NCBI GenBank assembly: GCA_000181795.3
Contig: CM012955.1
Span: forward strand, 14,121,284 to 14,185,283
DNA: 64,000 nt
Source: Trichinella spiralis
Taxonomy: Eukaryota; Nematoda; Enoplea; Trichinellida; Trichinellidae
Reading direction: 5' to 3'
This document shows positions 12,656-23,346 of this stretch, one piece after another (the stretch's first letter is position 1; every line of letters begins with the position of its first letter). The notes under the pieces are model-generated. The model was not told the DNA's origin, did not search any database, and was given only the letters and a program-made list of their open reading frames with translations. A program made the position numbers and the translations under genes.

Positions 12656-14326
12656 TTACACTTCGTAAGCGGTGTAAACTGCCGCATATGCTGGATACGG
12701 CGGTGGGCGATAAGTTGTGGTAAATGCGCTGTGATAGGGTTGCGCAACGGTAGTAAGTTCACAGGCGGTTGGTCTTCTGGGTTTACTGTAAACTGGCGTT
12801 GACGGTGACGTGAACGGTGCGATGGGGTAAAAAAATCGACTAGTATCCGGTAAGAAAAGTGACTTTGGTCTGGGTCTGGCGGCGGTGTGGCGTCTTCGGG
12901 GTGTCACTGCTGCTGCTGCTGCAGTTGTAGTTGCAGTTGTCGCTGATAATAGCAGTGGTATCGGTAGTGGTTGTGGTGGTTGTAGTGGTAGTGTTGGTGG
13001 TAATGGCAGTGGTTGTGGTGGTGGTGGTGGTGGTGGTGGTGTACTGTCGCAGCCACTGCTGTCGGTACAGTGGCAGTGGTAGCAGAGTTGGCGTCGACCG
13101 GCGTCTGGCCAATCGTCGACCATGGTCGGTCGTTCGACGACGAGACGAGATGACCAAGACCTGTCGCCGTCGCCGTTGCGCGTCGGTGCGGCTCGGATAC
13201 AGTCGTACAACGCTTGCAATTCGTGTTCGTCTTGGTCGACGGTAGCAGCCGACCACGACCCGGACCCCGACCTGGATCCGGACCGGGATCGGGACCGGCA
13301 CCACGACCCGCCTCCTGACGAGTTCTCGTCCGCATCGTTGATGTGGAAAGCGGACGTGCGGGCAGTCAACTGATCCGGCTGGTGGAGCAGCGAAAGACGG
13401 TTCGAAAACGACGGCGCCAATTTGGCGCAATAAGCGCAGAGTTGTCTGAATTCTGGGTGCACGACCATCTGAGGATAGTTGACCGCTGGCGCGAGTTTGA
13501 GGTGCGCGTTCAGCGGTATGGACAGCAGTTGACCTTCGCTCTTCTGCAGACAGTAGGCGAGCAGAAATTGTTCCTCGTAGACGGACCTCAGGCGGATGAT
13601 CGGCTCGGCATTGCCGGCCAGTTTGGCTACCTCGGCCGGACAGTGGCCGTGGACCAGGCGCACGGTGAGCGGCAGTCGTTTGGAAGCCAAACTGGCGGCC
13701 GTATGCACGCCTCCGACGCTTTCCGCCTTGGCCAAGGCGCTGAACCGTCCCTTGTGGTGGGCTTTGAAGAACAAACTGCGGCCGGCTTCGTCGAAGCAGC
13801 GCAGGAACCAGACGCGCTTCAGCCGGAACTGACCGACCACGGTCAGCACTTCACCGGCCAGCACGGCCCTGCTTCGTCGCAGGGTTTTCAGTTCGCCATC
13901 CGCGTCCGGCAGGTAGGCTTTGCATCGTTGTCTGACCAGACATTGGTCGACCGCCGTGTGGGCCGCTAGCTCGCCGACGGTCTCGAAACACGGCGGCCGA
14001 TGACCATCTTCGGACAATATTTCGAAATAGCCGCCGTACTCGAGCGGTATGGCCACGCTGGCGGCGGACAGAGCCGAACGCTTGCCGTCCTTGATTTTGA
14101 CCAGCGTGCCGAGCAGCTTGCGTGACCGCTGCTTCGCGTAGGCCAACAAGTACGGCTTCAGGGTCGGATTGGACACGTTCGGCAGGCCGACGCCCAAGTG
14201 CTGGCCCTTGGTAACCAGGGCGACGTGCGGCAGCGGGTAGCGGTCGACGAATTCGTTCAAAAACGGCGCGTTCTCGACGTCCCACTTGACTGTGGTCAAC
14301 AATGGCGTCTCGGCGGTCACTCTCAT
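12656..14326 (-). CDS. Probable CABIT-domain protein with Pro/Ser-rich tail
   Basis: One uninterrupted frame of 556 aa. I start at the ATG at 14326 (MRVTAETPLL); the frame continues eight codons upstream, but only from a GTG. Residues about 1-240 are globular and contain text typical of CABIT domains (signalling modules of Themis, GAREM and Serrano-like proteins): PLPHVALVTKG, LLGTLVKIKDGKR, IPLEYGGYFEILSEDG and a following ETVGELA segment. The second half is low complexity: Arg/Ser/Gly repeats (about 345-365), a run of eight or more prolines, Pro/Leu and Thr/Ala stretches, then a Tyr/Pro-rich end. The gene is strikingly GC- and CpG-rich compared with everything around it. No C-terminal SAM domain (as in GAREM) is visible. 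Family assignment is by remembered motif resemblance, so it is moderate; that the frame is a real gene is more certain. Confidence 0.65.
   Translation of the reverse strand: MRVTAETPLLTTVKWDVENAPFLNEFVDRYPLPHVALVTKGQHLGVGLPNVSNPTLKPYLLAYAKQRSRKLLGTLVKIKDGKRSALSAASVAIPLEYGGYFEILSEDGHRPPCFETVGELAAHTAVDQCLVRQRCKAYLPDADGELKTLRRSRAVLAGEVLTVVGQFRLKRVWFLRCFDEAGRSLFFKAHHKGRFSALAKAESVGGVHTAASLASKRLPLTVRLVHGHCPAEVAKLAGNAEPIIRLRSVYEEQFLLAYCLQKSEGQLLSIPLNAHLKLAPAVNYPQMVVHPEFRQLCAYCAKLAPSFSNRLSLLHQPDQLTARTSAFHINDADENSSGGGSWCRSRSRSGSRSGSGSWSAATVDQDEHELQALYDCIRAAPTRNGDGDRSWSSRLVVERPTMVDDWPDAGRRQLCYHCHCTDSSGCDSTPPPPPPPPQPLPLPPTLPLQPPQPLPIPLLLSATTATTTAAAAAVTPRRRHTAARPRPKSLFLPDTSRFFYPIAPFTSPSTPVYSKPRRPTACELTTVAQPYHSAFTTTYRPPPYPAYAAVYTAYEV
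12960..13045. repeat. GGT/GTG trinucleotide-rich tract inside CABIT gene
   Basis: Interrupted (GGT)n/(GTG)n repeats on the plus strand encode the polyproline and Pro/Leu run on the minus strand. Shadow ORFs in other frames (poly-Val, poly-His, poly-Thr) come from this tract and are not genes. Confidence 0.85.
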
Positions 14327-14740
14327 CGTCCGAGACTGACAATGAAACACAAGCGAATCAGTGAATCACAGAAAAAAACCCAACCAGCTAACTTGTCGAA
14401 AATCGCACCGGAAGTTGGTCTTTTCTCAACGCGTCCAGAGTCTGGTGATGGAAATTTTCTTTTTTTCCCAGCGTCGTCCGTCGACTCCCACTTCGACAAT
14501 GCGCGCGCGAGCCGGGAAACTGACGGCCGGTCAGCTCTGAAGCGAACTGATTGGTCGACCAGGCCTGGCGGCTGCGTCTGTCGTCCGTTGTCGACCGGTC
14601 CTGTCGTCAGCAAAACCTGTTCTCTGATTGGCTGCTCGTTTCGGTTGGCCGACGGTCGACCGCCTGATCGACCGACCAACCAACTGTCTGAACGTTGTCG
14701 CTTTACACTGGACCCTCGAAAATCCAAATCCACCGAATCC
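14327..14740 (-). promoter_or_regulatory. CpG-rich promoter region with two CCAAT boxes
   Basis: Upstream of the CABIT start the GC/CpG-rich character continues to about 14720 and then drops sharply to AT-rich DNA. On the gene's strand there are two identical CCAATCAG boxes, at 14547-14554 and 14624-14631, 77 bp apart. This is the classic NF-Y site and is oriented toward the gene. Several GGTCGACC/TCGACCG palindromes lie between and around them. The boxes sit about 220 and 300 bp from the ATG, a normal promoter distance. No TATA box is evident. Confidence 0.55.
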
Positions 14741-17700
14741 CCATCTCCTCAAGCGGTACTCAACACATCTCAATAGCGTTATTTACAATATAAAACATTT
14801 TTTCAATTTACATCCTTCTATACTAATACTGGTGATGACTAAACGTGAAAAAATTAAAACTAGTAAAATAACACAATCAATACACAAATTAATCAAACAC
14901 GTGGCAGCATCTTTTAAGTTTTGTTTTAACGCAACGAATGGGCAAGTGGGAAATTTTCGAAATTAGAATTCTTCAAATTGATCCCAATTCGTAATGAATG
15001 CAAATTTCAACGTACAATTATTTGAATTTGCTCATCTTTAAGAAACCAGTTTCACACGTTAACTATTGAACGTTATTTTTTTTTCTTCTTCTTCTGCTAG
15101 ATTATCAATGGGAAAAAAATTTGAATAATTCTAATTTCTGCAATGAAGAAAGAGAAAAGAAAAGCACCAATATAATAATAGTCAAGAGATATTTTAAAAA
15201 TTGTAAATAGTCTAGTTATTTATTTTGGCAAATTGAAATGAAATATTTACCCTGCAATGAAGACAAGAGAATTGTAAAATTTATCAGAACAGAACAAACA
15301 GCGTGCTGCTATATGATATAATTAAAACGCGCTATTTACCATCGTATGCGGATCCAGTTTGTCTGAAGATCCAATTTTTACAATTTTTCCCAACAGCGAC
15401 ATCAATATCCGAAATGAATAAGCAAATTTTTTTTGGAAAAAGAAACAAATGAAATTTGAATATTATTTGATTAACCTTTTCTTATCGATTGGCACGCTTT
15501 GATTTCTTTATCAAAAAAAAAATTTGAAAGCCCAAGAAAATGAAAATAATTTCCTGATTAATCAATAATATTCTTTGTTTTTAATCAAGGTCATTTGAGC
15601 AAATTGAAAAAGGTGAAAATTTCAAAAATTGAACACACACACACACACAAATAGCAGAAATTATTTCCTGCTTACGTGTACATCGATGATAAACATTAAA
15701 ACGTCGAACATTTATTAGCATAAATAAAAACAATGATACTAATTGAAAAAGAGAAGAAGGAATTGAAAAGTTGGTTTTTTTAAGCGACTTTTTTTGGAAA
15801 TTATTTATGAAGAAAAGAATTTGAAATGACGGAAAAGTGAAATGCGTTTCATTTTAGCCCAGTTTGAAAAACACCGTTGAGAAATTGTTTTCGACGTTCC
15901 GCTCCATTTTATTATAATCAATACACTTTAACTGTGTGTGCGTGTGCTGTAGAAGCTTGACTCTGTTTGAAAAGTGTGTTCAACTTTTGTTTATGCATTC
16001 AAATTCCAATTTGCTGAACAATTTGCATTTTTCGTGTTTTCCAAATGAACAAACATCTTTCACAAAACTGTGTACATCGAAATGAAAATTATTAGAATAG
16101 CAAATATGATTAATATTTGATGATCGTGTTGCATTTTATCTTGTGCAAACCGAGATTATAAATTAGCATGATTTCATAAATGATAATGATACTTTTGCTT
16201 TTCGAAAAAAGTCAAGTATTGTTAATGATTTTTGAGTGGATAAAAATAAGTAAACAATGTAAAGCATGTATGTCTTTCTGATGAAATTGATTTTTGCACT
16301 GAATTGAATTGAATTTTGAATTGAATTACTGACAACAGTAAATGGAAAAGAAAAACTGGACGTTTCGCAAATTTTGGAAGATGAAAAAATACTTTGCCAA
16401 GAGAATCGACCGATTGAAAGTAAACGGGGTTAAAAGCCTGAAAATGCTGTCAGCTTTCAGTCGATTAATTCGTTTTTCAATGGCCAATTTCCAAAAATGG
16501 CGGTCGACTTTTTGAGCCCGCAGTGAAATAAATTCACATCGAACAGTAGAATTGAATAAAAGCTGCAAAAGTGAAGCATCCGCATCGGGCCCACTCCCGA
16601 GGGACAAAATCCCAACCAAGCAGCCCAGCAAAGCTTCTGTGCTACTCCTACTTAGGTGAGGGGTTTTTTTCTCTGCTGGCTTCAACAATAAAGAACAAAA
16701 ATAAACTAGTTGATGAACAATCAATCTTGCTCTCAATGGGTTTGCATTTTTCATTTGACCATTTGCCGTTGTACTTGTTGCACGTGAGACGGACAATCTT
16801 TGAATCATCCGTTTGACGTTCATGTTCCATTTTTGCGCTTTGTGGAAAATTATAATTTCGTCATTTTGCTGGTCGAACAGTATACGCCGTCCACGTAAAC
16901 CCGCCAATTTGGCACGTACAAATTGTCACCGACATTTTAAAATTTTCGACAATTAATTTTGTTTGAACGATGGTGAAAATTTTTTCCCATTATTCGAACC
17001 GAACAAATTCGAATGTTCCAAATATTTCCCATTAGTCATCAACGTTGAAATTTGAAGCAGAAAACCATTATTGTAGATATATATATATATATATTTTTTT
17101 TGAAGCTGTTTGGCATAGAAGAGGAAATAAAAGCGATCAAGTGAGAGAAAAAACAAAGATGAACACCGACTGAAATGATGCATACGCATAATGCGTAGAA
17201 ATTACAAAAATAATGGATCAAAACAAGTAGATAATACATTTTCCAACTTTGAATAATTTCAATTGAATTTCTTTTGGTTTAGTTGTTTGAATAAATTATC
17301 CGATCAACTGCGCTTACAAGAAAAGCTTATTATATTTGGTAGTGCTTATTATTTATCTATCTTTTCGGATTCAAATTTCACAATTCAAAATTCATAAAAT
17401 CTGCATTAGGAAAATTTGTAAAATATTCCCTTTTGTAAATTGTACAATTTTATCAGAATAGCAAAAATGAACTGTGAAACTGGCCACAGACAAAGGAAAA
17501 CATTGAATTTGAACGTGAAAATCTGGTCCAAGCCGGCAAGCAGTAGTACAACGGACCAGAAGCATCAGTGCGCAACAACCAGCACGGCAATATTCATTTC
17601 ATGAACAGAGCTTACATATAATTCCGCTAAGTGGAAGCAATCTTCGTGCTGCTTGGGCAAAAAAATAATCTCACCCAAACGTTGACATCATTTTTGAAGG

Positions 17701-20380
17701 TTTCAAAAAGAAAAAAAACAACCTGCTACTTCACGTTCTTGACCTTCTTTTTTCTATACTGTATTTCTTGGATCAAAAAATTGAAAATGTCTTATTCATT
17801 CTATTATTTTCCCTTGTTGAAGAACAAATTTCTTTTCATTTTCTTTTAGTTTAAATTTTCACGAAGCAAAGTCAATTTCATGAAAACAAACAAAAACTTA
17901 TGCAAAATTCGCTCCACTGCCCCTCACTGCAAAACAACAACATCTCAAATTTATCCAATGAAATAAATATTCCCCTTTTATGTTCAAATTCAAAAAAAAC
18001 CAACTCGGATTCTTGCACTTTATCAAACAACAATTTCTGTACTAGCAATTTATTCAATAATCATCATGCTTTTTTTCTCATGATTACAAGCCATAGTATT
18101 ATAATGTTATTCATTTTTACCCATGGAATTATTTTAAATATTTTTTATTGAAGCGGATATTTTTGTTGACAATTACTGGACAACGATACTGAATTATTAC
18201 ATCAAACAACAACAACAATATAAATGCAATTTTTATAAAAATTAATTACAACATAGCAATTTTTATAAAAATTAATTACAACATAGCAATTTTATACCAT
18301 AACAATAAGGACAAATTTGAATAACAAATTTTGAACAAACAAACGTTAAACAGAAAATTCTAAATTTTAACATTATTCTTCTCTCATAGTTCAAAAATCA
18401 CCATTTCATATATACAAGTTTGGGTGGAATTTTGGATCACTGCAATAATTCATGAATCAATAACTGTTTAAAATTTAAATAATCAATAATGATTAATAAA
18501 AACTAGTTCCCCGTTGAGCAAATTCTTATTATTAAATGTTGATTCTACATTTGATATTTGAACAGCCGGTAAATGCTGAATTTATGAGAAAAATTCATTT
18601 TTCAACAGATGACAAAAGATTAATATTACAACTAATTTACACAAAGCTGTCGACCTTTTGTTCCAAATTGACAAATTCACCATGACAAATGGTGACTCAT
18701 CATTATCATCATCATCATCGCTGTAAACGGTAAACGCAACAGTAATAATTTAATTTTCAATTGAAAAAATAAAAAACATAATCTAAATTATGATTAATAA
18801 TTTACCTCCATAAATTGCACAAAGAAAATTATATTCATTCATTTTGACAATAAAAATGTCACTAGATTATTAGTCAATGACAGTGCTATGCTCTGATTTG
18901 AATGGGTGAGCAAACATTTTTCCAGTATGCATGATCTACGCCAGTAGTCTGCAAACGGCATTTCTATTGTGATTCAAACCATCTGTTAAATTTACATTAT
19001 TGAAATCGAATACTTCGCCTTAAAATTGATTCTATTACTTTAATATGCTCTATTTAAGAAAAAGTAGCAATAATAAATGTTTCTCATAAATATTAATCCG
19101 TTCATAAAACGGACACGGATAAATGACTAATCACCAAAATGTGAAATATTTCCACTGATCATCAATTTATCTAAACAGCGGACAATCACAGTGCTGGGCA
19201 CATTTTGATTGACAAACTGCATTTATAATGGGTTGACCGTTTTTAGTGCGGACACAGACAAAAGTAGGGAAAACAGTAAAAGGTGCCCTGCCATTGTTAA
19301 GTCGGCTGTTTACTGTACAAAGCAAGGACAGAAAACAGCGCATCTGTCAACCTCCTCACTGCCAGCTAAACGAAGGCCTGTTTACGTTGCAATCGGCCGG
19401 TGCCATGTGGCAATAAGAACGATAAACAGCGGAATTAAAGATGATTATTAAACACAGTTCATTGTATGTACCAACCAGACGATAAATTTCCATTTTCAAC
19501 AACACCAGTACTAGGAGAATTAATAGACTAACCGAATAGCATATACCAGAAACTTAGCGACTTACGACAGCAGATGCGCGTTCTTTCTTCATTCAGGAGT
19601 TCTCTCTTTCGTCGACTGTTCAACAGCTCATATTCTATTCAAACTGGTTAACTTTCTGGAACAGAGACAAAACACCTCATTATCACCAACTGAAGAAATT
19701 CACTCCAAGACCATGACCTTAACTGAAGTTCCAAAGAAATTCCATTTGTTCATCTTCTCAAATAATTCAATTCGTTTCATGCTTTCTACAATGTAAATTT
19801 GCCTTTTTCTCCATCCCACATTTGTGAAACATAAAAGAACATTTATACAATTTAACCTTTGAAATCCAATGCACTTCAAATATTCAGAATTACAATTATT
19901 ATTCAGTCATAATAAAAGCAAAAGAAATTACGTAACTGAAAATCAAACAAATTTTAACCAACGCAAAGAAATTAAAAATTATCATTCTCAACAAAAAAAA
20001 TTTTAATTTTTCAATTTAATTTATAACATAATCACAACAGTACTACGTAACAAATACAACATTGCTAAATATTCAAAAATAAGACACAGCATCATGCTAA
20101 CATATAACAGAAAAGAAAAATAAAACAAGAACAACTTCAAAACATGTTACATACATTATTCTATCAGATTCAACGCATATAATAAAAAAAACAATAAAAC
20201 AAAAATTAGGCATTTTCAGTTAAACTATAACAAAGCTTTGCTACAGTATGAACAATTTGTACCTGTGTACTTTTAGTGACATGCGGTAGTGAATTGTTGA
20301 AGCGGTGCCAAGCAATGTTTACGCGATTCGTATTTTGTTAAAGTTGGTCAGTAGCATAAGGAAATAAAGCTCGAATTGTA
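14741..20380. other. AT-rich intergenic region with microsatellites
   Basis: No gene I can support. Low-complexity items: a CA run at 15634-15649, a TA run near 17076-17093 and a CAT/ATC tract near 18700-18720. A 193-codon minus-strand frame at 16326-16907 lacks an ATG at its start and recognisable motifs. GC-richer patches at 16560-16640 and 17520-17590 might be exons or repeat remnants, but I could not connect them. Confidence 0.4.
18226..18297. repeat. 30-bp tandem duplication
   Basis: A 30-bp unit starting 'gcaatttttataaaaatt' and ending 'acaacata' occurs twice head to tail (18226-18255, 18256-18285), followed by a third partial copy with one T deleted. The two copies are identical, so the duplication is recent. 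Confidence 0.9.
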
Positions 20381-20439
20381 TAAATAAGACTGAATACGTT
20401 TTCCAAAGAGAATTTCATCTGAATTTTGTGTATTACAAT

Positions 20440-20960
20440 GGGGACCGCGCAACTCTCTCGTAACAGTCACGGCTAAGTGATGACGCCTGTTATATTCCAG
20501 AATCAACGTAGGAAGATAAGAAAAAGCTGAGCTGATCATGCTCTACGACACCCTTGCAATCAGCTACCGTAGCAGACAGATTTGGACCTGACGATCAGGC
20601 AGGGTACGGCAGTGCGGAGGCACGTAGCAGTTATTGGTGGTGTGCGATTTTGGTGAGCGATCGATGGCGTTGTGATTTATCATGGTATTTGTCAGTAGCA
20701 CGGTGTAATAAACATTTCAACTGATTGTTTGTAGTTCGACTTATAGTTCATTCACGCCAAATGACTTCCTCAAGAAGACTAAGCGACCGTAAGGTGAAGC
20801 CGGGCGGTAATGACCGGGCTGAGACCAACCGGCGCTTACCGACACGCCCACTGTGCCAGAAAGTCTATTACACTCAAGCACAATTCTGTACTTAGAATTC
20901 GCCATCCTTACTAGCAGTTTCCTCCATCTAACCATCTATAGGCCGTCAAATTTCATGTGA
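20440..20960 (+). other. GC-richer segment, possible retroelement fragment
   Basis: This block stands out in composition. It contains an AATAAA signal near 20708 followed about 45 bp later by a short basic frame starting at the ATG near 20761 (MTSSRRLSDRKVKPGG...) with a stop after 44 codons. The order polyadenylation signal, then a basic gag-like beginning, resembles the end of an LTR, but no matching second repeat and no primer binding site are visible. It could equally be part of an unknown gene. Confidence 0.2.
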
Positions 20961-23346
20961 AACATGAAGATTCTGAAGCTGAGATGTTTTCCTGTGGTCA
21001 AATAGGAAACCTCTGGACGTATGGTGAACAATCACAACGGCTGTATGACTTCGCCTATTCAACTGTGGAAGTTGAAATTCATGGGAACTTGCCATAGTCA
21101 AATATACAATTGCGTGTGTTTCAATCATGGCAAAGAGAAACACAAATGGTGACAACTCTACTCTTCACATATAGCCAACATGGGCGTGACCGATGCACTG
21201 TTTTCAAAGGTCTGTACGCTCTGTACAAACTGTTCAAAAATTTTGAACAATTACTACAGCTGATGTCGGTCACCTTGCAACAGACTGTAGAATTTTGGAC
21301 ATCGGATGAAATTGTAGCAGCTGTAAGTACGCAACAGGAGAATTGTCGCCATAAAGTAGGGGAGATATCGATAAAAGTAAAAGTGTTCGATGCTTGTTGC
21401 AGCATATTGCTTCATAAGCGCCGATCACTTCGATCGCAGCGACACTGGGAATTAATGATGTGCAAATCAACTTACATCTGTCCATCTGAAGCCGGGTCTC
21501 CTAGCATGGAAGTACCATTTGTCATGCACTATTCCAACGCAGGGTGAAATGGAATGGCCCTCTCCATTTCACCTTACTCCTCACGATCTTCTTTATAAGT
21601 ACAATGCAGAGCCACGTTATTCATTGCTCTATTACAATTGAAATATAAGTTTTCAAAATCTGCATTACCGTTTTCTGCTATGTTTTTATTGTGCATTTTT
21701 TTATTCCATTTTCTTCAGTGTTTCATGATAGCCATTGTTAATGGTCGAATATTCAGTGAAAAATGTAACTATTAAATTGTTCTACTTGAAATGTCGTATG
21801 TTGTTCTAACAAATAAAATATTGCAATAATTGATGCATACTTTTGATGAAGTATAACGAAAAATGGTAAAGAAGTATTCCAAGTACGACAATTACGCAAC
21901 GTTAACATTTGCAAACTATGGTGAAAAATTATTACCCACTACGAGGCAGTTTTGCAAAATTCAAATCAGTAAATATTAAAATTGCAAAATTGCATTGAAA
22001 TTTGTCGCTTGTTGTTCAGCAGTGTTTATGGAAAAGAAGAAGTTCTTCCTCTAAGAGTTTGTTCAAACCCACATGTATCGAAAGATGATCGAAAAATGAA
22101 TAAAAGCTGAATAGAAGGAAGATAGAAATAAGGAGAAAGAGTGATAGAAGAATTGCTAGAAACATGCATATTCTGAAGTTAGTTATGATGAATATATTTT
22201 TATTTGAAATTTCAAAATAAAAATGAAAAAAATATTCCAATTTTTTTTCAGATAAGAGGAAAAAGTAAAGAAAGTCAAAATGAAAAATTACAAACAAACA
22301 GGCAAACAATTGAACAAGCGGGGAATTCATTTTCTGCTCCTTGTACAATGAGAACGATTGATTGCAACCGGTATTCATAGTGGAATTATGATGAAGTACC
22401 AAAAATGAATGCGTGAAACGATAAAAAAAACTTATTTGTTGAATTAATAAAATTCCTACAATTTGTGATGATGAAGAGTACGTTGGTGCAACGATAGAAC
22501 TCTTTCACGTCTAGATAAGCCTAGTCGAAGTGATCTGCGCGTTCGGGTTGATATCGGTGCTGTTCGATATTCACCAACTATACATGACGGAATGACATCA
22601 AGCTTAGTACCTCAAAAAATTGCTACTTTATCGCCTATATTTGAAAACTGCAACAACCGTTGCCTATATATTGCTTAATGAATAAGAAATTTCAACTATT
22701 TTGAAATGTGCTATTGATGATGAAGTGAAAATAAAATGCCCTTAATAAATATGAAGAAAAACGTACATGCATATGTAACTTACTGTGCATGCTTGTGAAG
22801 GTTTTATTGGTGCTTCTCAATGACAGTCGTTGATAGCAGCAGTCTGGTGTATTAATTTGTTGATGTTGCTGCGCATTTTCCGATCGACCAATGCTCGAAG
22901 AAATGCAGCAGCAGTTCGTACTGATTTGTGTCGTTTTGAAATTTTCAATATTCTAAAATTACGAACATTGATTATCTTTCAACGAAACTCACTACACATA
23001 CACGCATTTACAACACACACACATATGGACATGATTCCACCATGTTGGTTCTTTATAACTTGAGAAAAAGTGTAAAGCAATAAAAACACTTTGACGTGTA
23101 AAAATGGATAATGAAAAACTGTGTACTTATAATAGGTTTAACATTGGCATAGATAACATGTGCAGAAAATAAATACGATAAAGACTGTCTGCATTGAATA
23201 ATGACTGCTATTTGACAATTCTTCGTACAATCGATGAAAATAATATTAATTACCATAATTTCAGATTGATCATTCAGAGCTGTATTGTCCATTTCTGATT
23301 CTAAAAGTCATTATATAAAAATAAAATAAGCAAATAAATCAATCAA
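20961..23346. other. Intergenic, no convincing gene
   Basis: A 145-codon plus-strand frame (21110-21547) overlaps opposite-strand frames and has no recognisable motif. A possible old SINE head lies at 22483-22570: 'ttggtgcaacgatagaac' resembles a tRNA A box, and 'gcgttcgggttgatatc' a degraded B box about 70 bp later. Otherwise the region is AT-rich. Confidence 0.3.

Noticed and set aside
12840-13969. Several long ORFs in other frames and on the plus strand over the CABIT gene (poly-Thr, poly-His, poly-Val, 208-aa plus-strand frame)
   Set aside because: They are shadows of the GC-rich CABIT coding frame; their repeats come from the GGT tract and they have no domain text.
16326-16907. 193-codon minus-strand frame
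   Set aside because: It begins at TTG, not ATG, has no recognisable motif and cannot be joined to neighbouring exons. A sushi-like Cys pattern in another frame (16700-16830) is too short to trust.
20440-20960. Solo LTR
   Set aside because: It has a polyadenylation signal and a basic short frame, but no paired repeat, target duplication or primer binding site could be found; kept only as a low-confidence note.
21110-21547. 145-aa plus-strand ORF
   Set aside because: It overlaps competing frames, lacks motifs and splice context, and its composition matches neither strand's real genes.
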